From NCBI RefSeq assembly GCF_014237835.1, contig NZ_JACJVI010000020.1:1-64000 (forward strand): a stretch of DNA of 64,000 nt. The letters run 5' to 3'. This document shows, piece by piece, positions 16,013 to 24,513 of the stretch (the stretch's first letter is position 1; the number at the start of each line of letters is the position of its first letter). The position numbers and the translations under genes are program-made. This stretch comes from Rhizobium sp. AQ_MP (GTDB lineage Bacteria > Pseudomonadota > Alphaproteobacteria > Rhizobiales > Rhizobiaceae). The notes beneath the pieces were generated by a model. It was not told the DNA's origin. It did not search any database and saw only the letters and a list, made by a program, of their open reading frames with translations.

Positions 16013-17695
16013 TCAGCGCCTTTGCGCCTTTGCCCCATAGCGTCCATGCTCATCGGTCCCTATCGAATGACCCACTTGGAGCTTGCAATCGCGCATACTG
16101 ATATCGTGGTCACGAAGCGTGTCTATGCAGCCGGCACGCAGTGAATGAAAGACCTCGCCGCAACCGGCTTCGATCCCTGCTTTTCTGAACAAGCGCTGCA
16201 TATACTGCGAGGCGCTCTTCGACGGATCGGCGAGGCGCGTCAGATCAGGGAACAGAAACTGATCGCCGCGGCTCAAGGCCCAGTCGATGAAACCAATGCG
16301 ATGGAAGAACTCATGCAGTACGAAAAAGCTCAAGCTCGCTTTGGTCTTCAGGGGAACCCGACGCGCCCGCCCCTCGATTTCAACGATGCTCGTCGGTTGC
16401 GCGACCCAGACATTGTCGAATTTTTCAACGATATCGATCCCTCTGAGATAAATCAGCGCCGAAAGCCGCCGCCCTGTCAGATGCGCGAGTAGCGGCAGCA
16501 TGGCAGCATCCATGTGGCCCGTCCCAGTGCCGATGCGGAACAGGGTCGTCAGCTGTTTTGCACTGAGTGATCCGGTCTGTCGCGATGGAGCAAGACTTGA
16601 TGGATAGCGTAAGGACACATCCTGGAAGGGATCCCGATACGAATGGGACGTCATGCCCGATCGCATTGCTGCACGGACGGCGGCCACATAGCCGTCCTTG
16701 ACTGATTTTTCAGCCAAAGGCCGATAACCAAGCCGCCTTGCCTCTTCAAGCACCTGACTGGCGGAGCCTGCCTTTCTAAGGCTCGCTCTGGCTGGCCAGT
16801 CGGCCATTAGGAGGATAAAGGCCTGCAGATCTGCAGGCTCGTAACGGTCGACCGGATGGTCGCCGATCAGGTCCAGAAAGACCGAAATTCTCGAACTTGC
16901 ACTTTGGACGTCCTTCATATTGCCAGGCGTCACCATGGCCCGAAGTCTCAGATAGTCGGCAGCGATCATGCTGAACCTTGGGAGCTTCGACCTCTTGCGC
17001 AAGACGGCGCTGCGATCCTGCAGATAGGCCGGAACTGTATCGCCAAGCAGCCCGTCAGGATCCGGCGGCGGCATATGCCCGCCTTGGCTGAATGCAGCCC
17101 CCCTTTTCTTCCCCGGTCGTCGCTCGGCAGACTTGTCTGGAGGGACTGCGCTTGCAGCACCAGATTGGTAGAGCTTCTCCCGCAGATCTGGCGGGCAAAC
17201 CTCTGCCAATTTGCCATTGGCCTTCTGCTTGACGCGCTCGGCCGCCTCCATCAAGAACGCGTCAACCGCCAGCTGGGCTGCAAGTTTGATCCTTTCCTCA
17301 AGATCAGGCTGCAGCAACGAAAGAGGCTTTTCACCTGTGTCGCAAGCAGGAAGCGGTTGGCCGGCTGCGATGAGAGCAAGATCATCCTTCAGGCGATTTT
17401 TGATCTCGGCCGCAATAGGCGCACCGGCTTCAATGCCCACTTCAATTGGCTCTGCTTCAGGCCTCGCCAGCGGGTTCGTACCAGTGCGCCAAGCTTGTGA
17501 GATCGCGGCACTAAACAGCAGTCGCGCTCTGACGGCCAAGGTGTCAGTCAGCCAGCGCGCCTCTGCAAGCCTTTGTGTTCGAAGACTAATCCGGATGAGC
17601 GGCCGCTGCGGGTCAAGCGTCGACGGAAGCCTGATCTGAAACATGTAGGATGAGGATGTTTGCGTAAGATAGCGGCCGGGACGGTTTGCTGACAT
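16013..17695 (-). CDS. Tyrosine recombinase/phage-type integrase
   Basis: A 560-residue site-specific recombinase. The N-terminal part (about 1-60, RYLTQTSSSYMFQIRLP) resembles the DUF6538 arm-binding region; a core-binding domain (about 225-370) and the catalytic domain (about 390-555) follow. Catalytic residues visible: Arg in TGRRLSAL, HSLR (HxxR), His in LQVGHSIG and Tyr in HGRYGAKA near the C-terminus. Start MSANRPGRYL at 17695 has GGAG 4 bases upstream; the frame is open to 17890. Long recombinases of this type drive integration of genomic islands, in line with the scarred surroundings. It appears intact. Confidence 0.88.
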   Translation of the reverse strand: MSANRPGRYLTQTSSSYMFQIRLPSTLDPQRPLIRISLRTQRLAEARWLTDTLAVRARLLFSAAISQAWRTGTNPLARPEAEPIEVGIEAGAPIAAEIKNRLKDDLALIAAGQPLPACDTGEKPLSLLQPDLEERIKLAAQLAVDAFLMEAAERVKQKANGKLAEVCPPDLREKLYQSGAASAVPPDKSAERRPGKKRGAAFSQGGHMPPPDPDGLLGDTVPAYLQDRSAVLRKRSKLPRFSMIAADYLRLRAMVTPGNMKDVQSASSRISVFLDLIGDHPVDRYEPADLQAFILLMADWPARASLRKAGSASQVLEEARRLGYRPLAEKSVKDGYVAAVRAAMRSGMTSHSYRDPFQDVSLRYPSSLAPSRQTGSLSAKQLTTLFRIGTGTGHMDAAMLPLLAHLTGRRLSALIYLRGIDIVEKFDNVWVAQPTSIVEIEGRARRVPLKTKASLSFFVLHEFFHRIGFIDWALSRGDQFLFPDLTRLADPSKSASQYMQRLFRKAGIEAGCGEVFHSLRAGCIDTLRDHDISMRDCKLQVGHSIGTDEHGRYGAKAQRR

Positions 17696-18207
17696 CTGGC
17701 TCCATCGCTCTGTGGGTTGATTATATATGCGATGCTGCATCATCCATGTGGGGCAAGATTGGTTGGGGTCCCGGCTTGCCGAATGCTCGGCCCATCGAAT
17801 GCTGGGCTGGTCGACAGCAGAGCCGACGCCAGTATCGGCCTTGAATGGCAAGGCGCATAGATTGGAAATGCGCAGGATTGATAACAGCAACCAATAAGCG
17901 CGGAGTTCACCTCAAGGCTTTCTTCCCAAATGCGCGATGCCGTTCAGTGTCTTCAACTGCGGTCTGCAGATCGCAATCTCAGCCTGCCACCTCGACCGGG
18001 GGCCTGAGATCTTGCGACGGCGCGGCAACTCGTGAATTGGAATCCAGCTTTTGGCACCATTGTAAACTCAGAGTTTATTTCTGTGTCGAATTATAAAAAA
18101 CGCCCGGCGTCATAGCCACTACGATCCTGACCGGTTGAGTGGATGGGCGGCAATTCCTCAACAACCGACACCATACAACCCAACTCCATCGACAGAGTCG
18201 GAGGTAA
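17696..18207. other. Upstream region of the integrase, no gene supported
   Basis: About 510 bases. The frame of the integrase stays open to 17890 but without a better start. No tRNA gene or obvious repeat that could serve as an attachment site was seen. Confidence 0.4.
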
Positions 18208-18750
18208 CAATTTCGGCGTCGGGAAAGTTGTGGCATTTGCTACCTGTTTGCACGGGTTTCACGGATCGAATCCAACGGTGTCGATCTGCGCCTTTCGAGC
18301 CTCGTGGCGATCACCACTGCCCTTGATCTTGAGATCGCCCTGGTACCACGCAAGGCACTGCCTGCCGTCAAATCCATCATACGCCAGACAACCAATAGGG
18401 CAGCGCGCAAGCCACCTGCGATCGGTAAGGAACTGCAAAAACTCCAAAATGCAATCCGAGCCCTTCAAGTCGATGCGCCGGCATTCCCGGAATTTGATGC
18501 GCTGCGCAAAGCAGGAGCCTCCCTCCAGCGACTGCAGATCGATGCGCGTTTCTTGGGGTTACTGCGCTCTGCGCGCAAAGCAATCGAACGCGCCAATGTG
18601 AGCGAGGGATGGAGGGGCATCGCCGACGCGACCAACAGCGTGAAGGCTCTGCGCAACCAGATTGTCAATTTCGGGCAGACAAATCAGCAACCGCAAGCCA
18701 ATCGTCCGGCCTATTCACTCGATGACGAGGAGGAGGACGAAGTCGCCTGA
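18208..18750 (+). pseudogene. Decayed HipB-like Xre regulator lacking its N-terminus
   Basis: The frame after a stop at 18205-18207 reads ...ARVSRIESNGVDLRLSSL, then ALDLEIALVPRKALPAVKSI, then a tail ending DDEEEDEVA. This matches the second half of the helix-turn-helix and the extension of HipB-like regulators (ISxxxVSRIESGxVDLxxSSL...LVPRKALPAVxSI). The first helices are missing, and upstream frames give only scrambled sequence, so the 5' part is lost or frameshifted. A GTG at 18304 would give a 148-residue protein without a DNA-binding domain. No hipA partner follows. Confidence 0.55.
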
Positions 18751-19073
18751 TCCATCCGCACTCGGCGTTCATCGCTGTGGCAAGACAACCGATATGGTCA
18801 CCTTTACCGGCGCGAAGGACGAGCTTATCGGCGAGCCACAATGCCAGCTGTGATGATTCCGATCGGAAGACCAAGGGCCCGATCGTTCAGGAGACGGCTT
18901 GGACGAACTGTCTTCAGAGTTTCAGACCTCTAAGATCAATGGCTGAAGCCCGCAAACTCTCCATTTCCTGTGGTTTATGCGCAGTCATCCACGCTTGCGA
19001 GCCCTTATCCCCTATTCTTGCCTGATTTTCTGGGACAGAGCTGGTGAATAGGCACCAATCGAGGAAACTGCCC
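18751..19073. other. Gap between the HipB-like remnant and the HU gene
   Basis: 323 bases. No gene, hairpin with T-run or repeat was recognised. It should contain the HU promoter. Confidence 0.4.
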
Positions 19074-19352
19074 ATGACCACGACAAACGAAATTGCCGAC
19101 AAGATTGCATCCGAGCACAACCTGACAAAAGCGCAGGCAAAGACCATCGTTGAAAGCGTCTTCAGCCAGATTGCCGAGGCCGCAAAAGCCGGCGCAGAGA
19201 CTTCGATCCCGTCTTTTGGGAAATTCAAGGTCAAGGAAACACCCGAACGCGAGGGCCGCAACCCGGCGACCGGCGCCACAATCAAGATTGCTGCAGCGAA
19301 GAAGCTGGCATTCATGCCCGGCAAAGCGTTGAAAGATGCGCTGAACGCCTGA
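19074..19352 (+). CDS. HU-family nucleoid DNA-binding protein
   Basis: A 92-residue histone-like protein; start 19074 (MTTTNEIADKIA) is preceded by GAGG. The signature FGKFKVKETPEREGRNPATG with the DNA-intercalating arm lies at about 46-65, and IKIAAAKKLAFMPGKALK completes the fold. It bends and compacts DNA as a dimer. Being next to integrase and toxin-antitoxin genes it may be an accessory HU copy of the island, not the housekeeping one. Confidence 0.93.
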   Translation: MTTTNEIADKIASEHNLTKAQAKTIVESVFSQIAEAAKAGAETSIPSFGKFKVKETPEREGRNPATGATIKIAAAKKLAFMPGKALKDALNA

Positions 19353-19459
19353 GACACACGAGGCTGCATGTGGCGCCCACAGGCGTCCATCCTTGGAGGC
19401 TGACGACATCCCCGTCAGCGCGACGGGCTAGGGCCTTGCTTGCCCGCAGCCAGTCTTGA

Positions 19460-19580
19460 GTGTTAATCGGCGCGGAAATTTGACCCCTTATCGGCGTCCG
19501 GTGTTTGGCCCCCATCTTGGCGATCAGCACCTGGATCGCCCGGCGCTGGCCGGGGTTGCAGAGGGCGAACCAGGTGCGGG
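19460..19580. mobile_element. IS21-like end remnant, copy 2 of the duplicated sequence
   Basis: Begins TGTTAATCGGCGCGG and carries tandem units of the form TCGGCG...TTTGACCCC/TTTGGCCCCC, the multi-repeat architecture of IS21-family ends. Bases 19471-19580 match 12145-12254 at about 80%, same orientation, 7.3 kb away. The reverse strand holds a fragment reading MLIAKMGAKHRTPIRG. No transposase genes remain. It lies between HU and the 3' end of hipA; the rest of 19353-19774 shows no gene. Confidence 0.55.
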
Positions 19581-19774
19581 TGGTGGGGCTCTTCGGCTTT
19601 GGCTTGGAGAGCGGCCTTTGAAGTCGCAGGACTCGTTGCTTCTTTAGACGCTCGCACTGTGATGCGTGACATGGACGGTCGCGAAACCCGCACTCGGCTT
19701 TAGGTCACGGATCTTGTGGATTGGTGCAATGTAAGCAAGGTCCTTGTTATAGCGCCAGCGCCCGCTTCAGGTCG

Positions 19775-20995
19775 TCATGCTCGAAAGCACTGGACATGCG
19801 GTTGGATCTCCGCCGCTCGAGCGCCGACCATCTCAGCAGTGCTCCGCCATGTCACGGTAACCGTCGCGATTTCCTTTATAATGGCGCGCGCTTGCGGCAA
19901 AGTAAGCGCGAAGTAGGCCGACGCCGCTTCAAGAAGATCGACCGAGCAGGTGCCCTCGTCGAGATCGATGTTCGTCGTGAGCACCCGCGACTTCAAATCG
20001 GTTGGAACAGGATTAAGGTCGTAAGCCGGCGATAGCGACCATCCTGCCCGTCCCAACCACAGGAAGCCGTGATTACGCAGATGGTCATCGACGTTGGATA
20101 TCAGGACATTGAAGACTACACGCCGATAGAGAGCATGGGCGTCGATCTTTCCTCTAGCACCGTGCTGTGACAGGGCGTCGACCATCTCCGGGTAGCTTCC
20201 GCGCTCGCCATCCTTGGCTCCCATCATCGCCATCGCTGAGAGGAAAGGGATACGGGTTGAGCCATCGCGGTCAAAACGCCGCGAGAGCATCACCGCTTTG
20301 CCGGCGACATTGATCAGCTCATGGTCGGGAGTGGCGATACCAGCCTGCCTGGCAAGTCGCAGTGCAATCTCCTCCCAAGTTTCAATGCTATATTCATCCG
20401 TCTCCTTCGGAAACTTCGCAATCGACAGGCGACCATATTGGTCAATGACCGATGCCTTCGGACGCGCGCCGCCGAGAGACGAGCCGGGGGCAAAGATAAG
20501 CTGCAAATCTTCGTCAGTTTCTTCATCCCGGAGTATCCGCTCGGTGATCCCAAGTAATGCGCCAAGCTCGATTAAGGCGGGAACGCCATGGGGAATGGGC
20601 GCCTGAAAAGTCTTCTCGCCGACCCAGCGAAAGCGGAGCGCGCCAAGTCTGGTTTCGTCGGCGACACCAAGCAGATAATCGCTTTCCGTCAAGGTGCGAA
20701 CAGCACGAGTTTCGCGCTCCGCCAGACGGCGTTCGGCACGCTGCATCAGGCGGCGCCCCCATGTATCGGGCGCAGAATCGCCAATAGATCCGAAGGTTGC
20801 TAATCCGGATGGAGGCGCGAAGGTACCACGGGTCAGAGCAAGTGCCGGCTCGAGAGAGAAGCGGGCTGGATCCTTAAGCCAGGCATCCTCATATTCGAAG
20901 AGGATTGTCTCCGTGCCACGGACGCGATTGCTTCTCGCCAGTCCGATCGGACGGGTGCGGCCGTCCAAGTCGATATGGACCTCAACGTCAGCCAT
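19775..20995 (-). CDS. hipA: HipA-family serine/threonine kinase toxin
   Basis: A 406-residue HipA-type kinase. Visible features: FGSIGDSAPDTWGRR in the N-terminal subdomain, the Gly-rich loop SSLGGARPKASV, catalytic SNVDDHLRNHGFLW (Asp and Asn) and metal-binding LSPAYDLNP. HipA toxins phosphorylate translation factors such as glutamyl-tRNA synthetase and cause growth arrest. Start MADVEVHIDL at 20995 overlaps the end of the Xre antitoxin gene by 8 bases. The long frame back to 21139 is an artefact of that overlap. Full length for the family. Confidence 0.9.
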   Translation of the reverse strand: MADVEVHIDLDGRTRPIGLARSNRVRGTETILFEYEDAWLKDPARFSLEPALALTRGTFAPPSGLATFGSIGDSAPDTWGRRLMQRAERRLAERETRAVRTLTESDYLLGVADETRLGALRFRWVGEKTFQAPIPHGVPALIELGALLGITERILRDEETDEDLQLIFAPGSSLGGARPKASVIDQYGRLSIAKFPKETDEYSIETWEEIALRLARQAGIATPDHELINVAGKAVMLSRRFDRDGSTRIPFLSAMAMMGAKDGERGSYPEMVDALSQHGARGKIDAHALYRRVVFNVLISNVDDHLRNHGFLWLGRAGWSLSPAYDLNPVPTDLKSRVLTTNIDLDEGTCSVDLLEAASAYFALTLPQARAIIKEIATVTVTWRSTAEMVGARAAEIQPHVQCFRA

Positions 20996-21323
20996 CGCGT
21001 GACTGTCCGGACGAGCGTTTAAGATGGATGTGCTTGGGCAGATTAGCACTGGCCAACGCCTGTCCAACGGGATCGTGGCTGATATCCGCGATCTGGCCCA
21101 GGCCGTCGAGCAGGCCAAGGGCATGCAGCACGCCGGCATAGATACCGATGCTTACACTTGTGTCGCCGGCTTCCACCCTTTGCAAAGTCGACCGAGAGGT
21201 AAAGGCTCGTTCCGCCACGACTGCCATAGGCAGTTTGCGGCGACGACGGGCGTCGTGAATATCCGCCCCGAGCTTCCGCAGCGCGCGGCGCACGGCCAGT
21301 GGAGGGGTATGCGGGGTAGGCAT
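20988..21323 (-). CDS. hipB: HipB-like Xre antitoxin
   Basis: A 111-residue helix-turn-helix protein (HTH about 15-70, ARRRRKLPMAVVAERAFTSR and LQRVEAGDTSVSIGIY). It precedes and overlaps the HipA gene, so it should be the cognate antitoxin and autorepressor. A 13-bp perfect inverted repeat starts 6 bases upstream of its start codon. Confidence 0.85.
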   Translation of the reverse strand: MPTPHTPPLAVRRALRKLGADIHDARRRRKLPMAVVAERAFTSRSTLQRVEAGDTSVSIGIYAGVLHALGLLDGLGQIADISHDPVGQALASANLPKHIHLKRSSGQSRDG

Positions 21324-21328
21324 CTGAT

Positions 21329-21369
21329 ATCTTCCTGCTACTTATTTCAATAATATGTAGCAGGAAGAT
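21329..21369 (-). promoter_or_regulatory. Perfect 13-bp inverted repeat, operator/promoter of the first HipBA locus
   Basis: ATCTTCCTGCTAC at 21329-21341 and GTAGCAGGAAGAT at 21357-21369 are exact reverse complements around an AT-rich 15-base spacer that contains a TATTAT-like -10 on the minus strand. The site sits immediately ahead of the antitoxin start, so a bound HipB would cover the promoter. The remaining 21370-21684 has no gene. Confidence 0.65.
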
Positions 21370-21684
21370 TACAATTTTTCTAGAGCGACGCGGCCCGTCG
21401 GACCTCTTCATGGCCCCCGCACTAAAGATTTGCCGAAATACTCATGCAGCTGCCTGTCTTCACGGCACCGGATAGCCGGGTAGCTCTTTGGAAAAAGCAT
21501 AGCTTCCCTCAAATCAATTCTCGATTACGCAGATCGCGAACGGATCGCCATCCGTCTATCGCCAAGGCCAACGGTGCCAGGATGAAAAAGACAGGCCCCC
21601 TTCATCGCCGAACAGAGACGTGTCCCATCCAGTCCGAGAAGCACCCCACACCCTTGGCTGACGTCGCCGTTTGAACGATGCGGC

Positions 21685-22610
21685 TCACGCCGCACCCTCT
21701 TTGTCTCGATGATGAGAAGCCAGCGCCATCAGCCAGTTGCTGGCCTCAGAGGCTTTCGAAGCTGCGGAGAAGATCGCCTTCTTGTCGGACTTCAGCACGG
21801 TCAACCAGTTCTTGATATAGTGGGCATGATCGAGACGCGGCTCAAGCGTGAGGCCCAGATCGCCGCACAGGAAGGCTGCACCCAGTTCGGCGACGAGTTC
21901 TTCCATGGCATAGGCCTCAGTGCCAAATCGGGTGGACAGATCGCGAGAAAGCCGGGTTTTCGCACCTGACCAGTGGGTCAGCTCATGGCAGAGCGTGCTG
22001 TAAAAGCCTTCGCCGGCAGTCGAGGTCGCGGTGCCGGTGAAGCGGCGGCGCTCCGGTATGCGGATGATGTCAGCTGACGGGACATAGCAGGCTTTGTCGC
22101 CCCCTTCCTCGATGACAGCACCTGTTGCTTTCACGAATGCTTCGGCCTGAGCGATTGGATCAAACAAGGGCTGTTCCGGAATATCGGTCTCACCAAGAGG
22201 GAAGCCCTCCACCTGGGCCGCATTGAAGACAAAGCTGGCACGCGCAACCATGCGTTCGGCTTGTTCGGTCTCGCCCGTCTGGTCATTGATCTCTTCGACA
22301 TCGAAAGTCTTGTAGAAGACGACGAGTGAGGGTTTCTCTCGCTTGCGCACCTGGCAACCGGCCTCTTGCCATTGTCGGTATGTGCCCCAGACATTCGAGG
22401 GATAGTGAGACGCCTCAGCAGACACCCAGAGGCTCAGGATATTCACGCCATTATAGGGCTTGCGCGATGCGATATTGATGGGGCGAGCCAGGCTTGCTGC
22501 ATTGTTGGCGATCCAGGGGAGCTGGAACTCGCCAGCGTTTCGAGAGCATTGACGATGCGGTTGGTGATTTCCTGATGGACATCGAATTTGGGTGAAGATG
22601 ATTTGGACAT
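21685..22610 (-). pseudogene. ardC: ArdC-like antirestriction/zincin protein gene split by a frameshift
   Basis: The gene starts at 22610 (MSKSSSPKFDVHQEITNRI, AAGGAG 6 bases upstream), but after about 25 codons conserved sequence moves to another frame, which continues AGEFQLPWIANNA to the stop at 21685. Restoring one base near 22533-22540 (the GAAAC in NALET/AGEF) would give a normal protein of about 308 residues. The zincin motif CHELTHWSG and the downstream MEELVAELGAAFLCGDLG are intact. ArdC proteins protect incoming plasmid DNA from restriction. It could be a true mutation or an assembly or sequencing error. Confidence 0.8.
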
Positions 22611-23234
22611 GATCGTCTCCTTGCGCTTTTGAGACCGCGACCATCGCGGCCTGATGGCGTCCGGTAAGACAGGCCAAAACAGCCCATGCACCCCGAAGGG
22701 GCGGGCGAAGCGAAAAGACGGTGCATACCGTTGCATGGGATGAGGGGGACTGTCAGTAACGCCTGAAAAGAAGGCAGCCATGGTCTGGCTCTTAGCGAGA
22801 CAAACGACCATGTCGCCGATGACCCACGTCGACGGAGCCGCGGACATTTCATCCTGAAGTCAGACCCGTGCGAACGGAGTTTGTCCTTTTCGTTGGGCTG
22901 CCGCGCGTAAAGCGGCCAGGCCGCTCACCAAACGGACGCCAATCGCAAGATTTGATCTCAAGCGCCGTATCGCATGGCGTGATCATTGTCGCTGATCAGA
23001 TTTCATGACAGCGCCGCTTCCGAACTCGTTTTCAAAGGCGGGTGCCAAAAAACATGGAGCGGGAACAAGGAAGGCCGTTCTCAGCCGCGGCCAGCATGTT
23101 TCTCGACCGCGCAATGCCCGAAGCGGCGATCCGAGCCTTGGCGAGAGTACCGTTCAAGGAATTTGCAGCAGTGGGGCTGGTACGAGGACCCAGTCTCCTT
23201 GAAGACGAAGTTATGAACGCCCATATCGACCTCA
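22611..23234. other. Region between ardC and the candidate sRNA
   Basis: About 620 bases with short frames on both strands (for example 23042-23239, 65 codons, plus strand), none with a good ribosome binding site or family resemblance. I do not call a gene here. Confidence 0.4.
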
Positions 23235-23336
23235 GTTGACGCTGGACCAATCCTCCCCGTCCTGCGTCAGCTGTTCCCCTCTGGAGGCTTTGACCTTCAC
23301 ACCTCAAGGGCCGCGGCTTCCGCTGGCCCTTTTTTT
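23235..23336 (+). ncRNA. Candidate small RNA ending in an intrinsic terminator
   Basis: GTTGACGC (23235-23242) pairs with GCGTCAGC (23264-23271), leaving a loop that shows CCTCCCC, complementary to Shine-Dalgarno sequences. A strong terminator follows at 23306-23336. No coding frame runs into this terminator, so a short non-coding transcript is a reasonable reading. The 5' end is unknown, and the family was not recognised. Confidence 0.4.
23306..23336 (+). terminator. Strong Rho-independent terminator
   Basis: AAGGGCC (23306-23312) and GGCCCTT (23325-23331) enclose a second stem GCGG/CCGC with a CTT loop, followed by a run of seven T. It points rightwards, so it ends something transcribed from the left on the plus strand, not the I78 gene, which comes from the other side. 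Confidence 0.85.
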
Positions 23337-23360
23337 CTTTCGAGGCCAGCAAAGCCGCTG

Positions 23361-23660
23361 TTAACCGCAGTTTGCTCGGATAACCAAGCCGGATGCGGGA
23401 TCTGTCTCGATCGTCACCCGATCCTCGCGGAAGTCTTGTGTCACCATGTCGCCGGGCTCAATCTGACGAACCGTCCGGGCGCCGGTGCGCTGAATTGCGG
23501 CCTCGTCTGTCGGCCTCGGCTTGCCCACCAGCCCTTGAGCGGCTTCAGCCTTGCATGACCCTGATGCCGGAGCGGTGACGCGGCCGTCCGCGCTGCATGA
23601 GGATAGAGCCAATGCGACACAGGCGAAAGTCATCGGGACGCAGTGGTTGGACAATGGCAT
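23361..23660 (-). CDS. Peptidase-inhibitor I78 family lipoprotein
   Basis: A 99-residue secreted lipoprotein; the signal peptide ends in a lipobox (LALSSC, Cys about residue 22). The mature part CKAEAAQGLVGKPRPTDEA, then VRQIEPGDMVTQDFREDRVT and an ANCG end matches the I78 inhibitor family, which blocks serine proteases through an exposed loop. Start 23660 has AAGGAG 7 bases upstream; the frame continues to 23744 without a better start. Divergent from the truncated EAL gene. Confidence 0.85.
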   Translation of the reverse strand: MPLSNHCVPMTFACVALALSSCSADGRVTAPASGSCKAEAAQGLVGKPRPTDEAAIQRTGARTVRQIEPGDMVTQDFREDRVTIETDPASGLVIRANCG

Positions 23661-23727
23661 TAAGGTTCTCCTTGCTGTGAAAGTCCTACAAGGCGCCCAG
23701 AATTGGCTTTTTCGTGTCGCCTCCGTC

Positions 23728-24357
23728 ATGGCGAACGAATTCACCCCCTACTCGACAGGCATACCTGCAGTTGGCCGCTGCTCTTGCCTTAATGGAGGAA
23801 CGTTTCCCATCGGCGAATGGGTGCTCCGCAGAGCCTGTCAGGATGCAGCGGGCTGGCAAAGTGCCCACAAGGTTGCGGTCAATCTGTCGCCGATCCAATT
23901 TGCCCATGCCGACATCAAGGGTCTCGTCGAAGACGTGCTTCGAGCAACGAAGCTTGATCCGAAGCGTCTTGAGCTGGAGATCACCGAGTCATCGATCATC
24001 GTCGACAAGGAACGGGCGATTGCCGCACTGACCAGCCTCAAGACTCTTGGCGTCTCTATTGCAATTGACGACTTCGGTACGGGTTATTCATCGCTCGACA
24101 CCTTGAGGTCGTTCCCGTTCGATAAAATCAAACTCGATCGCAGCTTCATGACCGACCTCGACAGCACGAGTGGCTCACGAGCGATGATCCGGGCGGTTCT
24201 GGCCATGGGACACGGGCTGAATATCCCGATCCTCGCTGAAGGGGTTGAAACATCCGATCAGTTGGAAATCCTGCGTGTTGAAGGCTGCCATGAGGTGCAG
24301 GGATATCTGCTTGGTCGGCCAGGTCCGATGAATGTGGCGCAGAGCGAGGCCGCATAA
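23728..24357 (+). pseudogene. 5'-truncated EAL-domain (c-di-GMP phosphodiesterase) gene
   Basis: From about 23800 the product (IGEWVLRRACQDAAGW, then VAVNLSPIQF, LELEITESSI, DDFGTGYSSL, DKIKLDRSF, AEGVET) is the C-terminal two thirds of an EAL domain. The first third, with the EAL motif itself and the catalytic glutamate, is missing, and the preceding 24 residues are unrelated. The enzyme cannot be active. The normal GGDEF/PAS part must have been lost by rearrangement. The C-terminal end looks complete (QGYLLGRPGPMN). Confidence 0.8.
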
Positions 24358-24513
24358 CGCGGCCACCGCCGTTGATGTCTAACCAGAATCGAACCCACGC
24401 CCCATTGCCGGGCAAACAACGTCCATCTGGCAACAGACACCACTCGGGCCGCACATGGCAGTTCCGGCAAAACCGAGGCAATAGAAGAAGTTGCGGTGCC
24501 GCGAAGAAGCGGA

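Noticed and set aside
15673..18207. Attachment-site direct repeats around the integrase
   Set aside because: I looked for matching repeats and a tRNA 3' end on both sides and found none that I could support by eye.
23042..23239. 65-codon plus-strand frame upstream of the terminator
   Set aside because: No ribosome binding site and no recognisable protein; the following hairpins fit a non-coding RNA better.
24370..24440. tRNA-like GGGTTCGATTC on the minus strand
   Set aside because: The stem bases around it do not form a T-arm and no cloverleaf could be drawn.
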